Positions 35,594-45,201 of a stretch of 64,000 nt of DNA are shown here, piece after piece. Source of the DNA: UPXZ01 sp047973025. Its GTDB lineage: Bacteria > Bacteroidota > Bacteroidia > Bacteroidales > Paludibacteraceae. A program made the translations under genes and the position numbers. Below the pieces are notes generated by a model, which saw only the letters and a program-made list of their open reading frames with translations, was not told the origin of the DNA and ran no database searches. The DNA is taken from contig JBKEBE010000034.1 of the NCBI GenBank assembly GCA_047973025.1, forward strand, positions 17,110 through 81,109, given 5' to 3'. Each line of letters starts with the position of its first letter. The first letter of the stretch is position 1.

Positions 35594-35654
35594 TTTTGTT
35601 TCCAAATTACCGCACGGATGCCAGTTACGCGGATTGTAGACATAACCTTCGACA

Positions 35655-36671
35655 ATGAAATCTTTTGCCAGTGACAATTATTCGGGTGTGCATCCCGAAA
35701 TCATGGATGCCATTATCAGTGCCAATCACGACCACCAAGCTTCCTACGGCGATGACGAAATAACCGGCACCACTCATGCTGTTTTTCAAGAACATTTTGG
35801 CGACGTGGCGGTGCTCTATACATTCAACGGTACGGGGGCCAATATCCTCTGTTTGAAATGTACAACGCTTCCTTTTCAATCTGTCATTTGTACCGACACA
35901 GCTCATATTCATGTGGACGAATGTGGTGCTCCTACGCAAAGCATCGGATGCTCGCTCACGCCGATTCCAACACAAGATGGAAAATTAAATCCTGCCATGA
36001 TCGAGTCGCAACTTGCTTTTTTGGGAAACGTTCATCACACCCAGCCAAAAGTTATTTCAATCAGTCAAAGTACTGAACTGGGGACGATATACAGCCTGAA
36101 TGAACTTAGCGCGTTAGCAGATTTTGCTCACAAAAACAACCTATACCTGCATGTGGATGGAGCCAGAATTTGTAATGCCGCGGCGACATTAGGCTGCTCC
36201 CTAAAAGAAGCTACAGTAGATTGTGGGGTAGATATCATGAGTTTTGGTGGGACAAAAAACGGACTGATGATGGGCGAAGCCGTCCTGATATTCAACGAAA
36301 CACTAAAGAAACATGCTCGCTACTACCACAAACAAACGGCACAGCTTTACTCGAAAAATCGGTTTATGTCGGGTCAATTCAAGGCGTTGCTCTCAAACGA
36401 ACTGTGGAAACGAACAGCATCTCACGCAAACAACATGGCACTTTTGCTCGCTACAGAACTCTCAAAAGTAGAAGAAGTTATCATCACACAGCAAGTGCAG
36501 GCTAACGCGGTTTTTGTCATCATACCCAAGTATGTAGTCGAACCTCTGAGAAAGATGTACCGCTTCTACGATTGGAATACCGAGACCGGCGAACTACGAT
36601 GGATGTGCTCGTTTGACACTACGGCAGAAGAGGTAATGTGTTTTGTCCGGACTTTGAAGGAATTGCTGTAG
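35655..36671 (+). CDS. ltaE: Low-specificity threonine aldolase (PLP-dependent)
   Basis: Splits L-threonine or allo-threonine to glycine and acetaldehyde. The 338-residue fold-type I enzyme begins MKSFASDNYSGVHPEIMDAI, as in the threonine aldolase/beta-eliminating lyase family. It has LHVDGARI for the PLP-binding aspartate and SFGGTKNGLM with the Schiff-base lysine. It stands alone between terminators. The glycine acetyltransferase gene kbl, which belongs to the other threonine-to-glycine route, lies about 14 kb away. Confidence 0.88.
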   Translation: MKSFASDNYSGVHPEIMDAIISANHDHQASYGDDEITGTTHAVFQEHFGDVAVLYTFNGTGANILCLKCTTLPFQSVICTDTAHIHVDECGAPTQSIGCSLTPIPTQDGKLNPAMIESQLAFLGNVHHTQPKVISISQSTELGTIYSLNELSALADFAHKNNLYLHVDGARICNAAATLGCSLKEATVDCGVDIMSFGGTKNGLMMGEAVLIFNETLKKHARYYHKQTAQLYSKNRFMSGQFKALLSNELWKRTASHANNMALLLATELSKVEEVIITQQVQANAVFVIIPKYVVEPLRKMYRFYDWNTETGELRWMCSFDTTAEEVMCFVRTLKELL

Positions 36672-36738
36672 ATATTTCTTGTTTTGGAAAGAAACTATTA
36701 TCCCTTTAAAAATCGGAATTTTCGACATCACGTATAAT

Positions 36739-37701
36739 CTAACGCATTATCCGATTGCTTAAAAATGGGTAATTTTCGATTAATACGCTCTTCTTTTTTT
36801 CAATGTTCACAAGAAACTGTTGGTATTCGGTAGTTTCGGGATGAAGCGGGCGGTGATTTACATCTAAACGAAGCTGTTCCAATTCGTTTTTCAGTTTGGT
36901 GGTTTCTTCCGAAAAATAGGTCTCCGAGAATCGTTTCCAAATGTACTCAATCGCTGTTTGCGATGGATGTAGCATATCGGAAGCGTAAAAACGGTAATCC
37001 CGCAATTCGTCTATCACTATTTCATAAGCCGGAAAATACTGTACAAAATCGTACTTTTTGACTACTTCATCTATCGCCAAATGAAGCGTACTTTTACTAA
37101 GTGTGTTTTCGTGTGCTCCATCTTTCCAATGCCGAATGGGACTGACCGTAAAAATGAATCTCAGTCGTGGATTACGTATTCGAAAAAGCGCAACGACATC
37201 CGACAATTCTTTTTGTATTTCGCCTACGCTCAACCGACGGCGATTAAATTGATTGGAAGGTAATTTATGACAATTGGCTACAACGTGTCCCGTGTCATTA
37301 CGTTCGTAAACCCAAGCCGTTCCGAGTGTGATCATTACCACGTTGGCTTCACGCATGAATTGCCGCGACGCGATCAGCCGACTATTGATCTTTTGCAAGG
37401 CATCATCGGACGTAATAGAAGAAAAAGCACTACTGTGTGCGAAGCTATTCCACAGCGAACCGGACTGAAACAGGTCGTCTTCTGTAAATTCCTTATCATT
37501 CAGCAAGCAACGCAAACTCTGTCCGACAGACATTGGATTGTATGAAATTCCGAAAGGATTGGTAAAACTCAAAAAATAAGCATTTTGAAGTTTTTCGCCA
37601 ATATTCTCCGCGAAACACGATCCAATCGTCAGAATCCGGTCGGAATAGTCGATCTCGAACGAAGACGTCGCGATATGTACCTTTGTAAAAAACATCATCA
37701 A
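36739..37701 (-). CDS. GSCFA domain protein
   Basis: A 320-residue protein with the family signature ILTIGSCFAENIGEKL near the N-terminus and SDMLHPSQTAIEYIW near the C-terminus. This matches the SGNH/GDSL-like hydrolase fold of GSCFA proteins, with the Ser of GSCFA and a late Asp-x-x-His as the probable active site. The substrate is unknown. The start is ambiguous among three adjacent Met codons. It overlaps the slyD terminator region, so it may be read through from slyD. Confidence 0.82.
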   Translation of the reverse strand: MMMFFTKVHIATSSFEIDYSDRILTIGSCFAENIGEKLQNAYFLSFTNPFGISYNPMSVGQSLRCLLNDKEFTEDDLFQSGSLWNSFAHSSAFSSITSDDALQKINSRLIASRQFMREANVVMITLGTAWVYERNDTGHVVANCHKLPSNQFNRRRLSVGEIQKELSDVVALFRIRNPRLRFIFTVSPIRHWKDGAHENTLSKSTLHLAIDEVVKKYDFVQYFPAYEIVIDELRDYRFYASDMLHPSQTAIEYIWKRFSETYFSEETTKLKNELEQLRLDVNHRPLHPETTEYQQFLVNIEKKKSVLIENYPFLSNRIMR

Positions 37702-37744
37702 AAAAAAGAAGTCAAAATAGACCTAAATCAATTTTCGGCTTCTT
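37699..37744 (-). terminator. Terminator downstream of slyD
   Basis: On the minus strand, AAGAAG and CTTCTT arms with a further C-G/G-U/A-T extension enclose an A/T loop and are followed by seven T. It ends at the start codon of the GSCFA gene. Confidence 0.6.
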
Positions 37745-37755
37745 GTTTCAGTTTC

Positions 37756-38340
37756 TTAGTGTGCGTGTTCATGCGTATGCTCATGACCGCATCCACAACC
37801 TCCGTCGCTACAACTATCGTCATCGCATCCGCCACTTCCGCAACTGCATCCGCCGCCAAATAACGCGCTTAATTGTTCATCAGAAGCTTCGCGAACGTCA
37901 AGCACTTTTCCTTTGAAATGAAGTGTCTCTCCGGCAAGCGGGTGATTTAGATCTACGGTAACGTGTGTGTCTGTAACTGTAACAACTTGAGCCTGCAGAC
38001 GATTTCCATCACTATCCATCAACGGGACTATATTTCCTTCAAAAATCATTTCCTCATCTAATTTTCCGTCTATCTCAAACACTTCTCGTTCCAACTCGAC
38101 AACAGCTTCATCGTCGTATTCGCCATAAGCTTCTTCTTGTTTAATCGTAAAATCGAAACTGTCTCCTTTTGCAAGCCCATTCAGTTGCTCTTCAAATTTG
38201 GGCAACATCATCCCTACTCCATAAATAAAATCCAACGGTTTTTCGGGTGTTGCTTTTTCCATTAATTCCAATTCTCCGGTATCACCTACCACGTATAATT
38301 CGTACTCGGCATTGACAACCGCGTTATTCGCAATTTTCAT
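37756..38340 (-). CDS. slyD: FKBP-type peptidyl-prolyl isomerase SlyD
   Basis: A 194-residue SlyD: FKBP domain with an inserted chaperone flap (DFIYGVGMMLPKFEEQLNGLAKGDSFDF; NHPLAGETLHFKGKV) and a metal-binding C-terminal tail rich in Cys, His and Gly (CSCGSGGC, CGCGHEHTHEHAH). SlyD proteins assist folding and deliver nickel to hydrogenase and other enzymes in E. coli. The nickel role here is unproven, though it is worth noting beside a nickel-dependent LarA homologue elsewhere in the window. Confidence 0.93.
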   Translation of the reverse strand: MKIANNAVVNAEYELYVVGDTGELELMEKATPEKPLDFIYGVGMMLPKFEEQLNGLAKGDSFDFTIKQEEAYGEYDDEAVVELEREVFEIDGKLDEEMIFEGNIVPLMDSDGNRLQAQVVTVTDTHVTVDLNHPLAGETLHFKGKVLDVREASDEQLSALFGGGCSCGSGGCDDDSCSDGGCGCGHEHTHEHAH

Positions 38341-38421
38341 TATTTTTCTCGTTTTATTTGGTTCGTAATATCCTAATTTATACTTTATTTTCTTACTTAG
38401 AGTATCAAGTTTTACTATAAC

Positions 38422-41202
38422 CTAATACCAAGTAACATTGTTCAATGAGCTGCCTCTATTTCCCTGTTTTTCCCATTTCAGGTCAGCTAACATGCTCGAA
38501 TTTACTCCGATTCTGAAATTGTAGGTTTTGTAGGGTCCAAACGGAACAAAGTTTCCGGTTAAAGTCCAGCAATGCAAGTTTCTGGTAACATTAAAACTGG
38601 TGTAGGTAAATTGTTTCGCTTCAAAATCGTACGATGTTGTGGCACTAATTTGCCATCCGGGAGTGAGTTGAATATTGCCGGAGAAATTCAGGTTGTGGGT
38701 CAACTTTCTGTTGTATTCCAACCTCAATGTATCAAATGTGGGCGCGTCGCCAAATCGTACCGAATAATTCACGGTTAAACTCCATGGGATGTTAATTTTT
38801 TCGTACCCGTCTTCACCGGACGCGTTGTCTCCTAATTTTCGATTGGTACCCTGATTTTGCACATTCAGACTATTTTCATTTTGCGGGTTGTTCGGGTCTT
38901 CTTGATACGCGTTTTTATCACTATCGGGGCTATCATTTTCTTGTCCACCACTTTCTCCTTTTTTCCCTTTTCGCTGAAAGGTAGCGTTATTGAATGTGTA
39001 GCCCCACGACATGCTTGTCCCCATAAATCGGGGAAATTTACCATGGTTCCATCTCAATTGATTCACTCTTCTCAATGATTTACCGTCGGCGCTTAATACA
39101 TTCATGTATGGGTCAAACGAGCCACTCAAGCTCAGGGTATAAGACTTTCCCATCTTAATACGCAGCGTGGAACTAATATTTGACCAATTCATCGAATCCG
39201 CGACAAAATTGTAACCGCTACTCAATGAGAACTGATCAATGAGACTTTTGATTATCGTCGGTTTTGTGCCGGTAGTATCCGCATCATTCCTGACTTTCAT
39301 TTCAAGGTTATTGTTCAGCGAAAAGAATACATTCCCTTGCTTCCCTCGTCCCGGACCGCCATACATCAAGCCATCGAATCGAGAATAATACACTTCTTCG
39401 GAAAGTAGCCGGGTTGGGTCTTTCGGATCGGCAAACTGTCGCATGTAAGAGTCCCAAAATCCCCATTTGGGATCTCCGAAATCGGGAGTATAGCCATATC
39501 CGATGCTTGGTTCTACTTTGTGTCGGATGGCTTGTATTTTATCGCCAAATATTTTTTTATTGGGAATGTACATCCCATACAACGTAGTATTGGCAGAGAC
39601 ACTCAAATTGAAATCGTAAGCACGTTTGAACCCTTTCTCTCGCGTTGTTACCACTTGTTGAGCATCCTCGTCCCATTCTTTGTTGACGGAATACAAATAC
39701 CATCTTTCTTTGTAATTAAAAGAAGGCGAAATGGTTATGTAATTAAACAAATTAAACGAAGCAGAAACGGGTATATTGTGCTGCATACCGTTGCGCCAAT
39801 CGTCGGCAAGGGATGATTGCATAATCTTATTTTCCTTGGCAGTGATGCTGTTTGAGAGACTTCCCGAGTAAGACATCGAAATTTTTTCGTACCAACGATC
39901 GGGACCGACCTTATTTTTTCGTTTGAGGGGATAAATACGGCTCATCGAAATGGAGACATTGGGCAGTGTGATGCTTATGGTTGAATCCCGCGTCCGTTGA
40001 TCGATTCCAAAATTTGCGGTAAATGAAAACGGATTGTTGGGGAATCGTTGTGAAAATGAAACGGTTGAGCTTTTCGTGTTTTCAGCGTTTACAGGTGTGT
40101 AATAACTGTTGATGTTGCTCCGATTGTACCCGCTGGTAGAGAAATTTACGCTTGCGGAAAATGTTCTAAAAGGATTTACTTTCGGATTTTGCGAGTGCGA
40201 CCATCGAATACTCAGATTCTTTGCTTTGCTGTAATCCGGCATATCTTTTTCGCCGGTAACATCTTCCCGATAGCTGATACTTATTCCACCATTGAATTTA
40301 TAGCGTTTCAGGTAGTTTGACATTAGATTTATTCCCCAAGTGCCTTTGGTGTAAATATCGCCTTTAAGACTTAGGTCAGAATAATCATTGATTGCGAAGT
40401 AATAGCCTCCGTTAACCAATCCATAGCCTCTGGTAAGTTCTGTTTCGAATGATGGCATTTCTAATCCCGATGAATAGGTTTTATTGAACGGGAAAAAACC
40501 AAACGGTACAGGTACAGGAATCGGTATATCCAGGACTACGAGGTGAGCGGGACCCATTACAATGTATTTTCCGGGTTTCACTTTCGCTTGTGAAAGGCTG
40601 AGATAGAAGTGTGGATGATCATGTAGGTCACAGGTAGTATATTTCCCGTGTGTCATATTGATAATCTCGTTATCGACAATTTTCGTTTTTTCTCCAATGA
40701 TAAATCCTTCTCCTTGCTGGGTTACGGCTTGTTTCACAAACCCTTTTTTGGAGCGAAAATTATAGGTCATCTCGTTGGTTGTATATTCAGATTCGCCATC
40801 TTTAAAAATAGGCTTTCCGACAAGCGTCCCTGTACTATCTCGGGTTGCTTGAGCATATATCATGGTTGAATCCATCCGAATACGGATAAAATTGGCTTGA
40901 GAGAGATTCATCTCTTTGTATTGCAGATCTGTATTTCCGTAAAGGTAGCCGGTACCGTCTCCGAAAAAGACAATCGAATCCGCGGCATTGTAAGTTATTT
41001 CGGCATCAAACTCACTATTGCTACTCGATACGCGCTTGGTTGTATCATTGGAAGTGGAATCCGGATTTGTCGGATTTTGTACGCTAATAGTAGGTGTCAT
41101 ATTCATCTCCTGTCCATGTACAGTGGCTGTAAACAGACAAAGGAAGAACATACTTATTGTTAGCGTTATTTTGTGGTAATATAACGGGGCTAAATATCGC
41201 AT
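38422..41202 (-). CDS. lptD: Outer-membrane LPS assembly protein LptD-like
   Basis: A 926-residue protein that should insert lipopolysaccharide into the outer leaflet. After an N-terminal hydrophobic signal (about 12-31) an OstA/LptA-like beta-jellyroll follows (ADSIVFFGDGTGYLYGNTDLQYKEM), then a long C-terminal beta-barrel of alternating strands. An Asn/Glu/Ser-rich low-complexity loop interrupts the barrel (about 765-815). ATG 41202 is chosen because an exact minus-strand -7 box (41235-41242) would put the transcription start below the longer alternative start. The Bacteroidota version is diverged from E. coli LptD. Confidence 0.85.
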   Translation of the reverse strand: MRYLAPLYYHKITLTISMFFLCLFTATVHGQEMNMTPTISVQNPTNPDSTSNDTTKRVSSSNSEFDAEITYNAADSIVFFGDGTGYLYGNTDLQYKEMNLSQANFIRIRMDSTMIYAQATRDSTGTLVGKPIFKDGESEYTTNEMTYNFRSKKGFVKQAVTQQGEGFIIGEKTKIVDNEIINMTHGKYTTCDLHDHPHFYLSLSQAKVKPGKYIVMGPAHLVVLDIPIPVPVPFGFFPFNKTYSSGLEMPSFETELTRGYGLVNGGYYFAINDYSDLSLKGDIYTKGTWGINLMSNYLKRYKFNGGISISYREDVTGEKDMPDYSKAKNLSIRWSHSQNPKVNPFRTFSASVNFSTSGYNRSNINSYYTPVNAENTKSSTVSFSQRFPNNPFSFTANFGIDQRTRDSTISITLPNVSISMSRIYPLKRKNKVGPDRWYEKISMSYSGSLSNSITAKENKIMQSSLADDWRNGMQHNIPVSASFNLFNYITISPSFNYKERWYLYSVNKEWDEDAQQVVTTREKGFKRAYDFNLSVSANTTLYGMYIPNKKIFGDKIQAIRHKVEPSIGYGYTPDFGDPKWGFWDSYMRQFADPKDPTRLLSEEVYYSRFDGLMYGGPGRGKQGNVFFSLNNNLEMKVRNDADTTGTKPTIIKSLIDQFSLSSGYNFVADSMNWSNISSTLRIKMGKSYTLSLSGSFDPYMNVLSADGKSLRRVNQLRWNHGKFPRFMGTSMSWGYTFNNATFQRKGKKGESGGQENDSPDSDKNAYQEDPNNPQNENSLNVQNQGTNRKLGDNASGEDGYEKINIPWSLTVNYSVRFGDAPTFDTLRLEYNRKLTHNLNFSGNIQLTPGWQISATTSYDFEAKQFTYTSFNVTRNLHCWTLTGNFVPFGPYKTYNFRIGVNSSMLADLKWEKQGNRGSSLNNVTWY

Positions 41203-41234
41203 TACGCTGTACTCAAGTGCTTTGAAAAGGAGTA

Positions 41235-41242
41235 CAAATTTA
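41235..41242 (-). promoter_or_regulatory. lptD promoter -7 box
   Basis: On the minus strand this reads TAAATTTG, an exact TAnnTTTG match, 32 bases before ATG 41202. It decides the start codon of lptD. Confidence 0.5.
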
Positions 41243-41461
41243 AGCAAAAAATAGGTCTGAAAAGTACATTCAACGCAATTTAATATTTAATTGTATATTT
41301 TACAATTTATTAGAATCAATTTAAGCTATCTCTTGTACCGACTCCAATTTCGAAATTGATTTTTCACTTTTTTAAGCCCGGACAATCTTGACAGTCGAAC
41401 AATTGGGGTTTCACTTGCAGGAATTGCATAAAGAATTATTTTCGTTTCTGCTATTTGCCGA

Positions 41462-42511
41462 CTAAATTATCAGCATCGCGTCGCCGTAAACACCAAATTT
41501 ATACTTTTCTTTTATGGCAACGTCGTAAGCTTCCTTTACCTGCTCATAACCGCCAAAAGCAGCTTCCATCATCAGCAGGGTGGAGTAAGGCATGTGAAAG
41601 TTCGATACCAGCGCGTTGGCAACCGTAAAATCATACGGAGGAAAGATAAACTTGTTTGTCCAGCCATCGAAAGGTTTAATTTTCCCTTCTGTACCCACCA
41701 CCGTTTCCAAAGCTCGCATTACCGTTACGCCGACAGCGCAGATGTTACTTGCTCTATCTTTGGCGACATTAACGTCATTTGCTGTTTCTGACGTGATTTC
41801 CATTTGTTCGGAGTCCATTTTGTGTTTGGTCAGGTCTTCGACATCTATGTCCCTGAAATTTCCAAGACTCATGTGTGATGTCAAGAAAGTGGACTCTATT
41901 CCTTTGATCTCCATACGCTTGAGAAGTTCTCTGCTGAAATGCCTTCCGGCTCCCGGGGCAGCGACCGCACCTTCTTTTCGGGCGAAAATAGTTTGAAAAT
42001 TATCTTCATCTTCGATGGTTACCGGGCGGGTAATGTTTCTGGGAAGTGGAGTTTCTCCCAATGCGAAGAGTTCTTTTTTAAAACTTTCGTGTTCGCCATC
42101 GTACAAGAAACGAAGCGTTCGTCCGCGTGAAGTGGTGTTGTCGATTACTTCTGCCACTACACGATCGTCCTCTCCAAAGTACAATTTATTACCAATTCGG
42201 ATTTTTCGGGCAGGCTCCACCAGTACATCCCAGAGCCGCGATTCTTCGTTAAGTTCTCTCAAAAGAAACACTTCGATTTGCGCGCCCGTTTTCTCTTTAT
42301 TCCCGTATAAGCGCGCCGGAAACACTTTTGTATCATTAAAAACAAACAAATCTTTTTCGTTAAAGTAATCCAAAATTTCTTTGAAAACCTTGTGTTCAAT
42401 CGAGCCTGTTTTTCGGTTCAAGACCATCAGGCGGGATTCATCTCTGAAATTGCTCGGATATTGAGCAATTAATTCTTCGGGAAGTTTAAATTTAAATTGA
42501 GATAATTTCAT
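41462..42511 (-). CDS. queA: tRNA preQ1(34) S-adenosylmethionine ribosyltransferase-isomerase
   Basis: Transfers and isomerises the ribosyl part of SAM to preQ1 in tRNA, giving epoxyqueuosine. The 349-residue protein begins MKLSQFKFKLPEELIAQYP and contains the family blocks RLYGNKEKTGAQIEVFLL, EGAVAAPGAGRHF and MSLGNFRDIDVEDL, all typical. Length is normal. It is the last gene of the ftsX-DUF3098-uppP-truB-queA series, 25 bases after truB. Confidence 0.95.
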   Translation of the reverse strand: MKLSQFKFKLPEELIAQYPSNFRDESRLMVLNRKTGSIEHKVFKEILDYFNEKDLFVFNDTKVFPARLYGNKEKTGAQIEVFLLRELNEESRLWDVLVEPARKIRIGNKLYFGEDDRVVAEVIDNTTSRGRTLRFLYDGEHESFKKELFALGETPLPRNITRPVTIEDEDNFQTIFARKEGAVAAPGAGRHFSRELLKRMEIKGIESTFLTSHMSLGNFRDIDVEDLTKHKMDSEQMEITSETANDVNVAKDRASNICAVGVTVMRALETVVGTEGKIKPFDGWTNKFIFPPYDFTVANALVSNFHMPYSTLLMMEAAFGGYEQVKEAYDVAIKEKYKFGVYGDAMLII

Positions 42512-42536
42512 TACGTCACTCCTAACAAATAAATTT

Positions 42537-43226
42537 TTATACTAAGTCTTTTTCTATTTTTTCTAACAACTCGTCTATTTCGTAACAGTCCGTTACTACA
42601 ATTTCGCCAACGCGGATTCTTTCAAGTGAAGTTAAATGCGCGCCGCTATTCAAGGCTTTACCGATGTCGCGCGCCAACGCGCGAATGTAAGTTCCTTTGC
42701 TACACACAACCCGTAGCTCCAAGACAGGCAACTCAAAATGAAGCACTTCTATCTCGTCGATAACCAACAGCTTCGGTTTTAATTCTACTGCTTGTCCTTC
42801 TCTGGCATAATCATATGCTCGCTTCCCGTCTACTTTTACGGCAGAATAGACCGGTGGCACCTGCCATATCTCGCCTTTGAAAGTTGGAATAATCTTATCA
42901 ATCAATTCGCGAGAGATATGCTCAACGGGATAATGAGCGTCAATCTCTTTTTCCAAATCAAACGAAGATGTTGTTGCTCCCAGTTGCAAAGTAGCTACAT
43001 ATTCTTTCGTTTGGTACTGATATTCTTCGATGCGCTTGGTAGCCTTTCCGGTACAAATTATCATTACTCCGGTCGCAAGCGGATCCAACGTACCGGCATG
43101 CCCTACCTTCAGTTTCTTGATTTTCAACGAACGGCTGATTTTCCAGCGTATCTTATTGACTACGTCAAACGACGTCCAGTGAATCGGTTTATTGACGTAC
43201 AGTATTTCTCCTTCTACGAAATTCAC
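42537..43226 (-). CDS. truB: tRNA pseudouridine-55 synthase
   Basis: Makes pseudouridine 55 in the T-loop of tRNAs. The 229-residue protein has the catalytic block HAGTLDPLATGVMIICTGKATK containing the nucleophilic Asp, plus the family motifs YQYQTKEYVATLQLGATTSSFD and CSKGTYIRALARDIG. It lacks the C-terminal PUA domain of longer TruB proteins, which is common in this phylum. It follows uppP by 6 bases. Confidence 0.95.
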   Translation of the reverse strand: MNFVEGEILYVNKPIHWTSFDVVNKIRWKISRSLKIKKLKVGHAGTLDPLATGVMIICTGKATKRIEEYQYQTKEYVATLQLGATTSSFDLEKEIDAHYPVEHISRELIDKIIPTFKGEIWQVPPVYSAVKVDGKRAYDYAREGQAVELKPKLLVIDEIEVLHFELPVLELRVVCSKGTYIRALARDIGKALNSGAHLTSLERIRVGEIVVTDCYEIDELLEKIEKDLV

Positions 43227-43232
43227 CCTCTG

Positions 43233-44030
43233 TTAAGCTACTTGTAAATTGTACCCGAAAATCATCAGTATTATAATCAGCAACCCGGCTATTATTCTAT
43301 AGTATCCAAATGCTTTGAAGCCATATTTTGTCAGAAAACTGATGAAAAATTTAATGGCGACCATAGCTACCACAAACGCGACGACATTGCCTACGATTAA
43401 GATGTTTAGATTGTCAGCCAGTAGCTGGCGGGAAGCTTCTTCTTTCAGTAGCTGCCACACTTTGTAACCGGATGCTGCCGCCATGGTCGGGACAGCCAAA
43501 AAGAACGAAAATTCGGCGGCTGTTTTTCTGCTGAAACCTTGCGACATGCCCCCCACAATCGTAGCCATAGAACGCGAAACCCCCGGTATCATGGCAACAC
43601 ACTGCGCGAGACCGATTTTCAATGCGTGTTTATAGGTCATCTTTGGTTCGGTCTCTTCATCGTGCGTAAACCATTTGTCAACAAACAACATGAAAATTCC
43701 ACCCAATACGAGCATAATGGCTACAACGAGTACATTTTCGAGCAAACTGTCGATAAGATCTCCGGCAAAAAAACCAATCACGGCTGCCGGAATAAACGCG
43801 ACAAACAATTTGAGATAAAAGTCAACCGATTGAAAGAATCGTTTCCAATACAAAATCAATACCGAAAGAATAGCACCAAATTGAATGATAACTGTAAACG
43901 CTTTTACGAACTCATCACTCTCAACTCCCAGAATTCCTTGAGTCAAAATCATGTGTCCGGTAGATGATACCGGCAAAAACTCTGTCAACCCTTCGACAAT
44001 AGCGATAATGATCGCTTCAATAATACTCAT
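43233..44030 (-). CDS. uppP: Undecaprenyl-diphosphatase
   Basis: Recycles undecaprenyl diphosphate to the monophosphate carrier for peptidoglycan and other envelope polymers, acting in the inner membrane. The 265-residue BacA-type protein has about eight transmembrane segments and both active-site motifs: EGLTEFLPVSSTGHM (13-27) and PGVSRS near the middle. Its start overlaps the DUF3098 stop by 4 bases, so translation is coupled. Confidence 0.95.
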   Translation of the reverse strand: MSIIEAIIIAIVEGLTEFLPVSSTGHMILTQGILGVESDEFVKAFTVIIQFGAILSVLILYWKRFFQSVDFYLKLFVAFIPAAVIGFFAGDLIDSLLENVLVVAIMLVLGGIFMLFVDKWFTHDEETEPKMTYKHALKIGLAQCVAMIPGVSRSMATIVGGMSQGFSRKTAAEFSFFLAVPTMAAASGYKVWQLLKEEASRQLLADNLNILIVGNVVAFVVAMVAIKFFISFLTKYGFKAFGYYRIIAGLLIIILMIFGYNLQVA

Positions 44031-44260
44031 TCTTCGATTTTACTTTTGGGTTTGTAAAGGATTGCGAAAATCATGAAAATAAATCCGGCAAGCGCCACCA
44101 TTGGACCGACGATTATGCGTCTGGTACTGAAAATATCAGGATTAAATTCCACACCGGATGGTTTTCCACCCATTAATAAAAACCCGATAACGATAACAGC
44201 GAGTGCTACGGCAATCAGGAAAAAATTTGTCTTGGAGATTATGAATTTTTTTTCGTCCAT
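44027..44260 (-). CDS. DUF3098 small membrane protein
   Basis: A 77-residue protein with two hydrophobic helices (about 10-30 and 50-70) joined by a loop containing MGGKPSGVEFNPDIFSTRR, the DUF3098 signature. Function unknown, but it is regularly found between ftsX and uppP in Bacteroidota. Overlaps uppP by 4 bases. Confidence 0.88.
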   Translation of the reverse strand: MDEKKFIISKTNFFLIAVALAVIVIGFLLMGGKPSGVEFNPDIFSTRRIIVGPMVALAGFIFMIFAILYKPKSKIEE

Positions 44261-44317
44261 ATTTTCAACTATTTACAATTAATATCAACTAACTTGGATG
44301 TTGCTTTGTTCTTCTCT

Positions 44318-45199
44318 TTAAACAAAATACATTTCATCCGTTCGCATTCGAACATACCTACCCACCGCGAAATACGAAGATACAGCTGTGAGTAAAACAC
44401 CCGTTACCAGCACTATGGCAGATACGACAAGAGCTGTTTGTGTGGTAATAAATTTCGTGTCCATCCCAAATGAATATTTCATATAATACACGATGCCGGT
44501 CAGTAAAGCTAAAGCGATGAGTGCAGCAACAACACCGCTTATTATGCTTTGCTTGATATAGGGTTTGCGAATAAACCAACTTTGCGCGCCAACTAATTTC
44601 ATTGTGTTGATGATAAATCGGTTTGAGTATATTCGAAGTCGTACCGTGTTATTGATCAGCGCAAATGAAATGAGCATTAAAACGGCCGTTAAACCCAGCA
44701 GAATGACACTGAGTTTTTGGACATTGTCATTTACCATGGCGATCACATCTTTTTGGTATGAAATTTTGTTGATACCCGTAAAACGCTGCAACTTTTTTTC
44801 GATTTTTACGACACTATCATTGTTGGCATATCCGGCATTCAATCGTACTTCGAGCGATGCGAAAAGGGGATTCCAACCCAAAAATTCTGCCGGATTTTCA
44901 CCCAATGCGTCAATGTGTTCCAGGAGCGCTTGTTCTTTCGAAATAGATTCCACCGATCTGGCAAAGTCAGACTTTTCGACAAATTGTTTTATGCGGTCAA
45001 TCTGCTGTTCGCCGGCATCATCGTTGAGTACGATTGAAAGTGTCATTCTTTCTTTCAATTCGTTACTCATGTCTTTAGAAAGAAAAAATACCGTCGCTAA
45101 AATACCGACCAATAAAAGAACCAATGCCATGCTTACCGTGGCAGTAACTCCCGCGTTTCGAATGAGATGTCTCTTCTTTCTGTGTTTCTTTTTAACCAT
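44318..45199 (-). CDS. ftsX: Cell division protein FtsX
   Basis: Permease-like partner of FtsE that activates septal peptidoglycan hydrolases. The 293-residue protein has a basic N-terminus, a first transmembrane helix (about 22-41), a periplasmic domain (about 42-155) and three further helices of the FtsX permease fold. ATG 45199 (MVKKKHRKKRH) is chosen: it lies two bases after the yfhO stop, whereas the longer frame would overlap it. The ftsE gene is not adjacent, as is usual in this phylum. Confidence 0.92.
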   Translation of the reverse strand: MVKKKHRKKRHLIRNAGVTATVSMALVLLLVGILATVFFLSKDMSNELKERMTLSIVLNDDAGEQQIDRIKQFVEKSDFARSVESISKEQALLEHIDALGENPAEFLGWNPLFASLEVRLNAGYANNDSVVKIEKKLQRFTGINKISYQKDVIAMVNDNVQKLSVILLGLTAVLMLISFALINNTVRLRIYSNRFIINTMKLVGAQSWFIRKPYIKQSIISGVVAALIALALLTGIVYYMKYSFGMDTKFITTQTALVVSAIVLVTGVLLTAVSSYFAVGRYVRMRTDEMYFV

Positions 45200-45201
45200 A
45201 A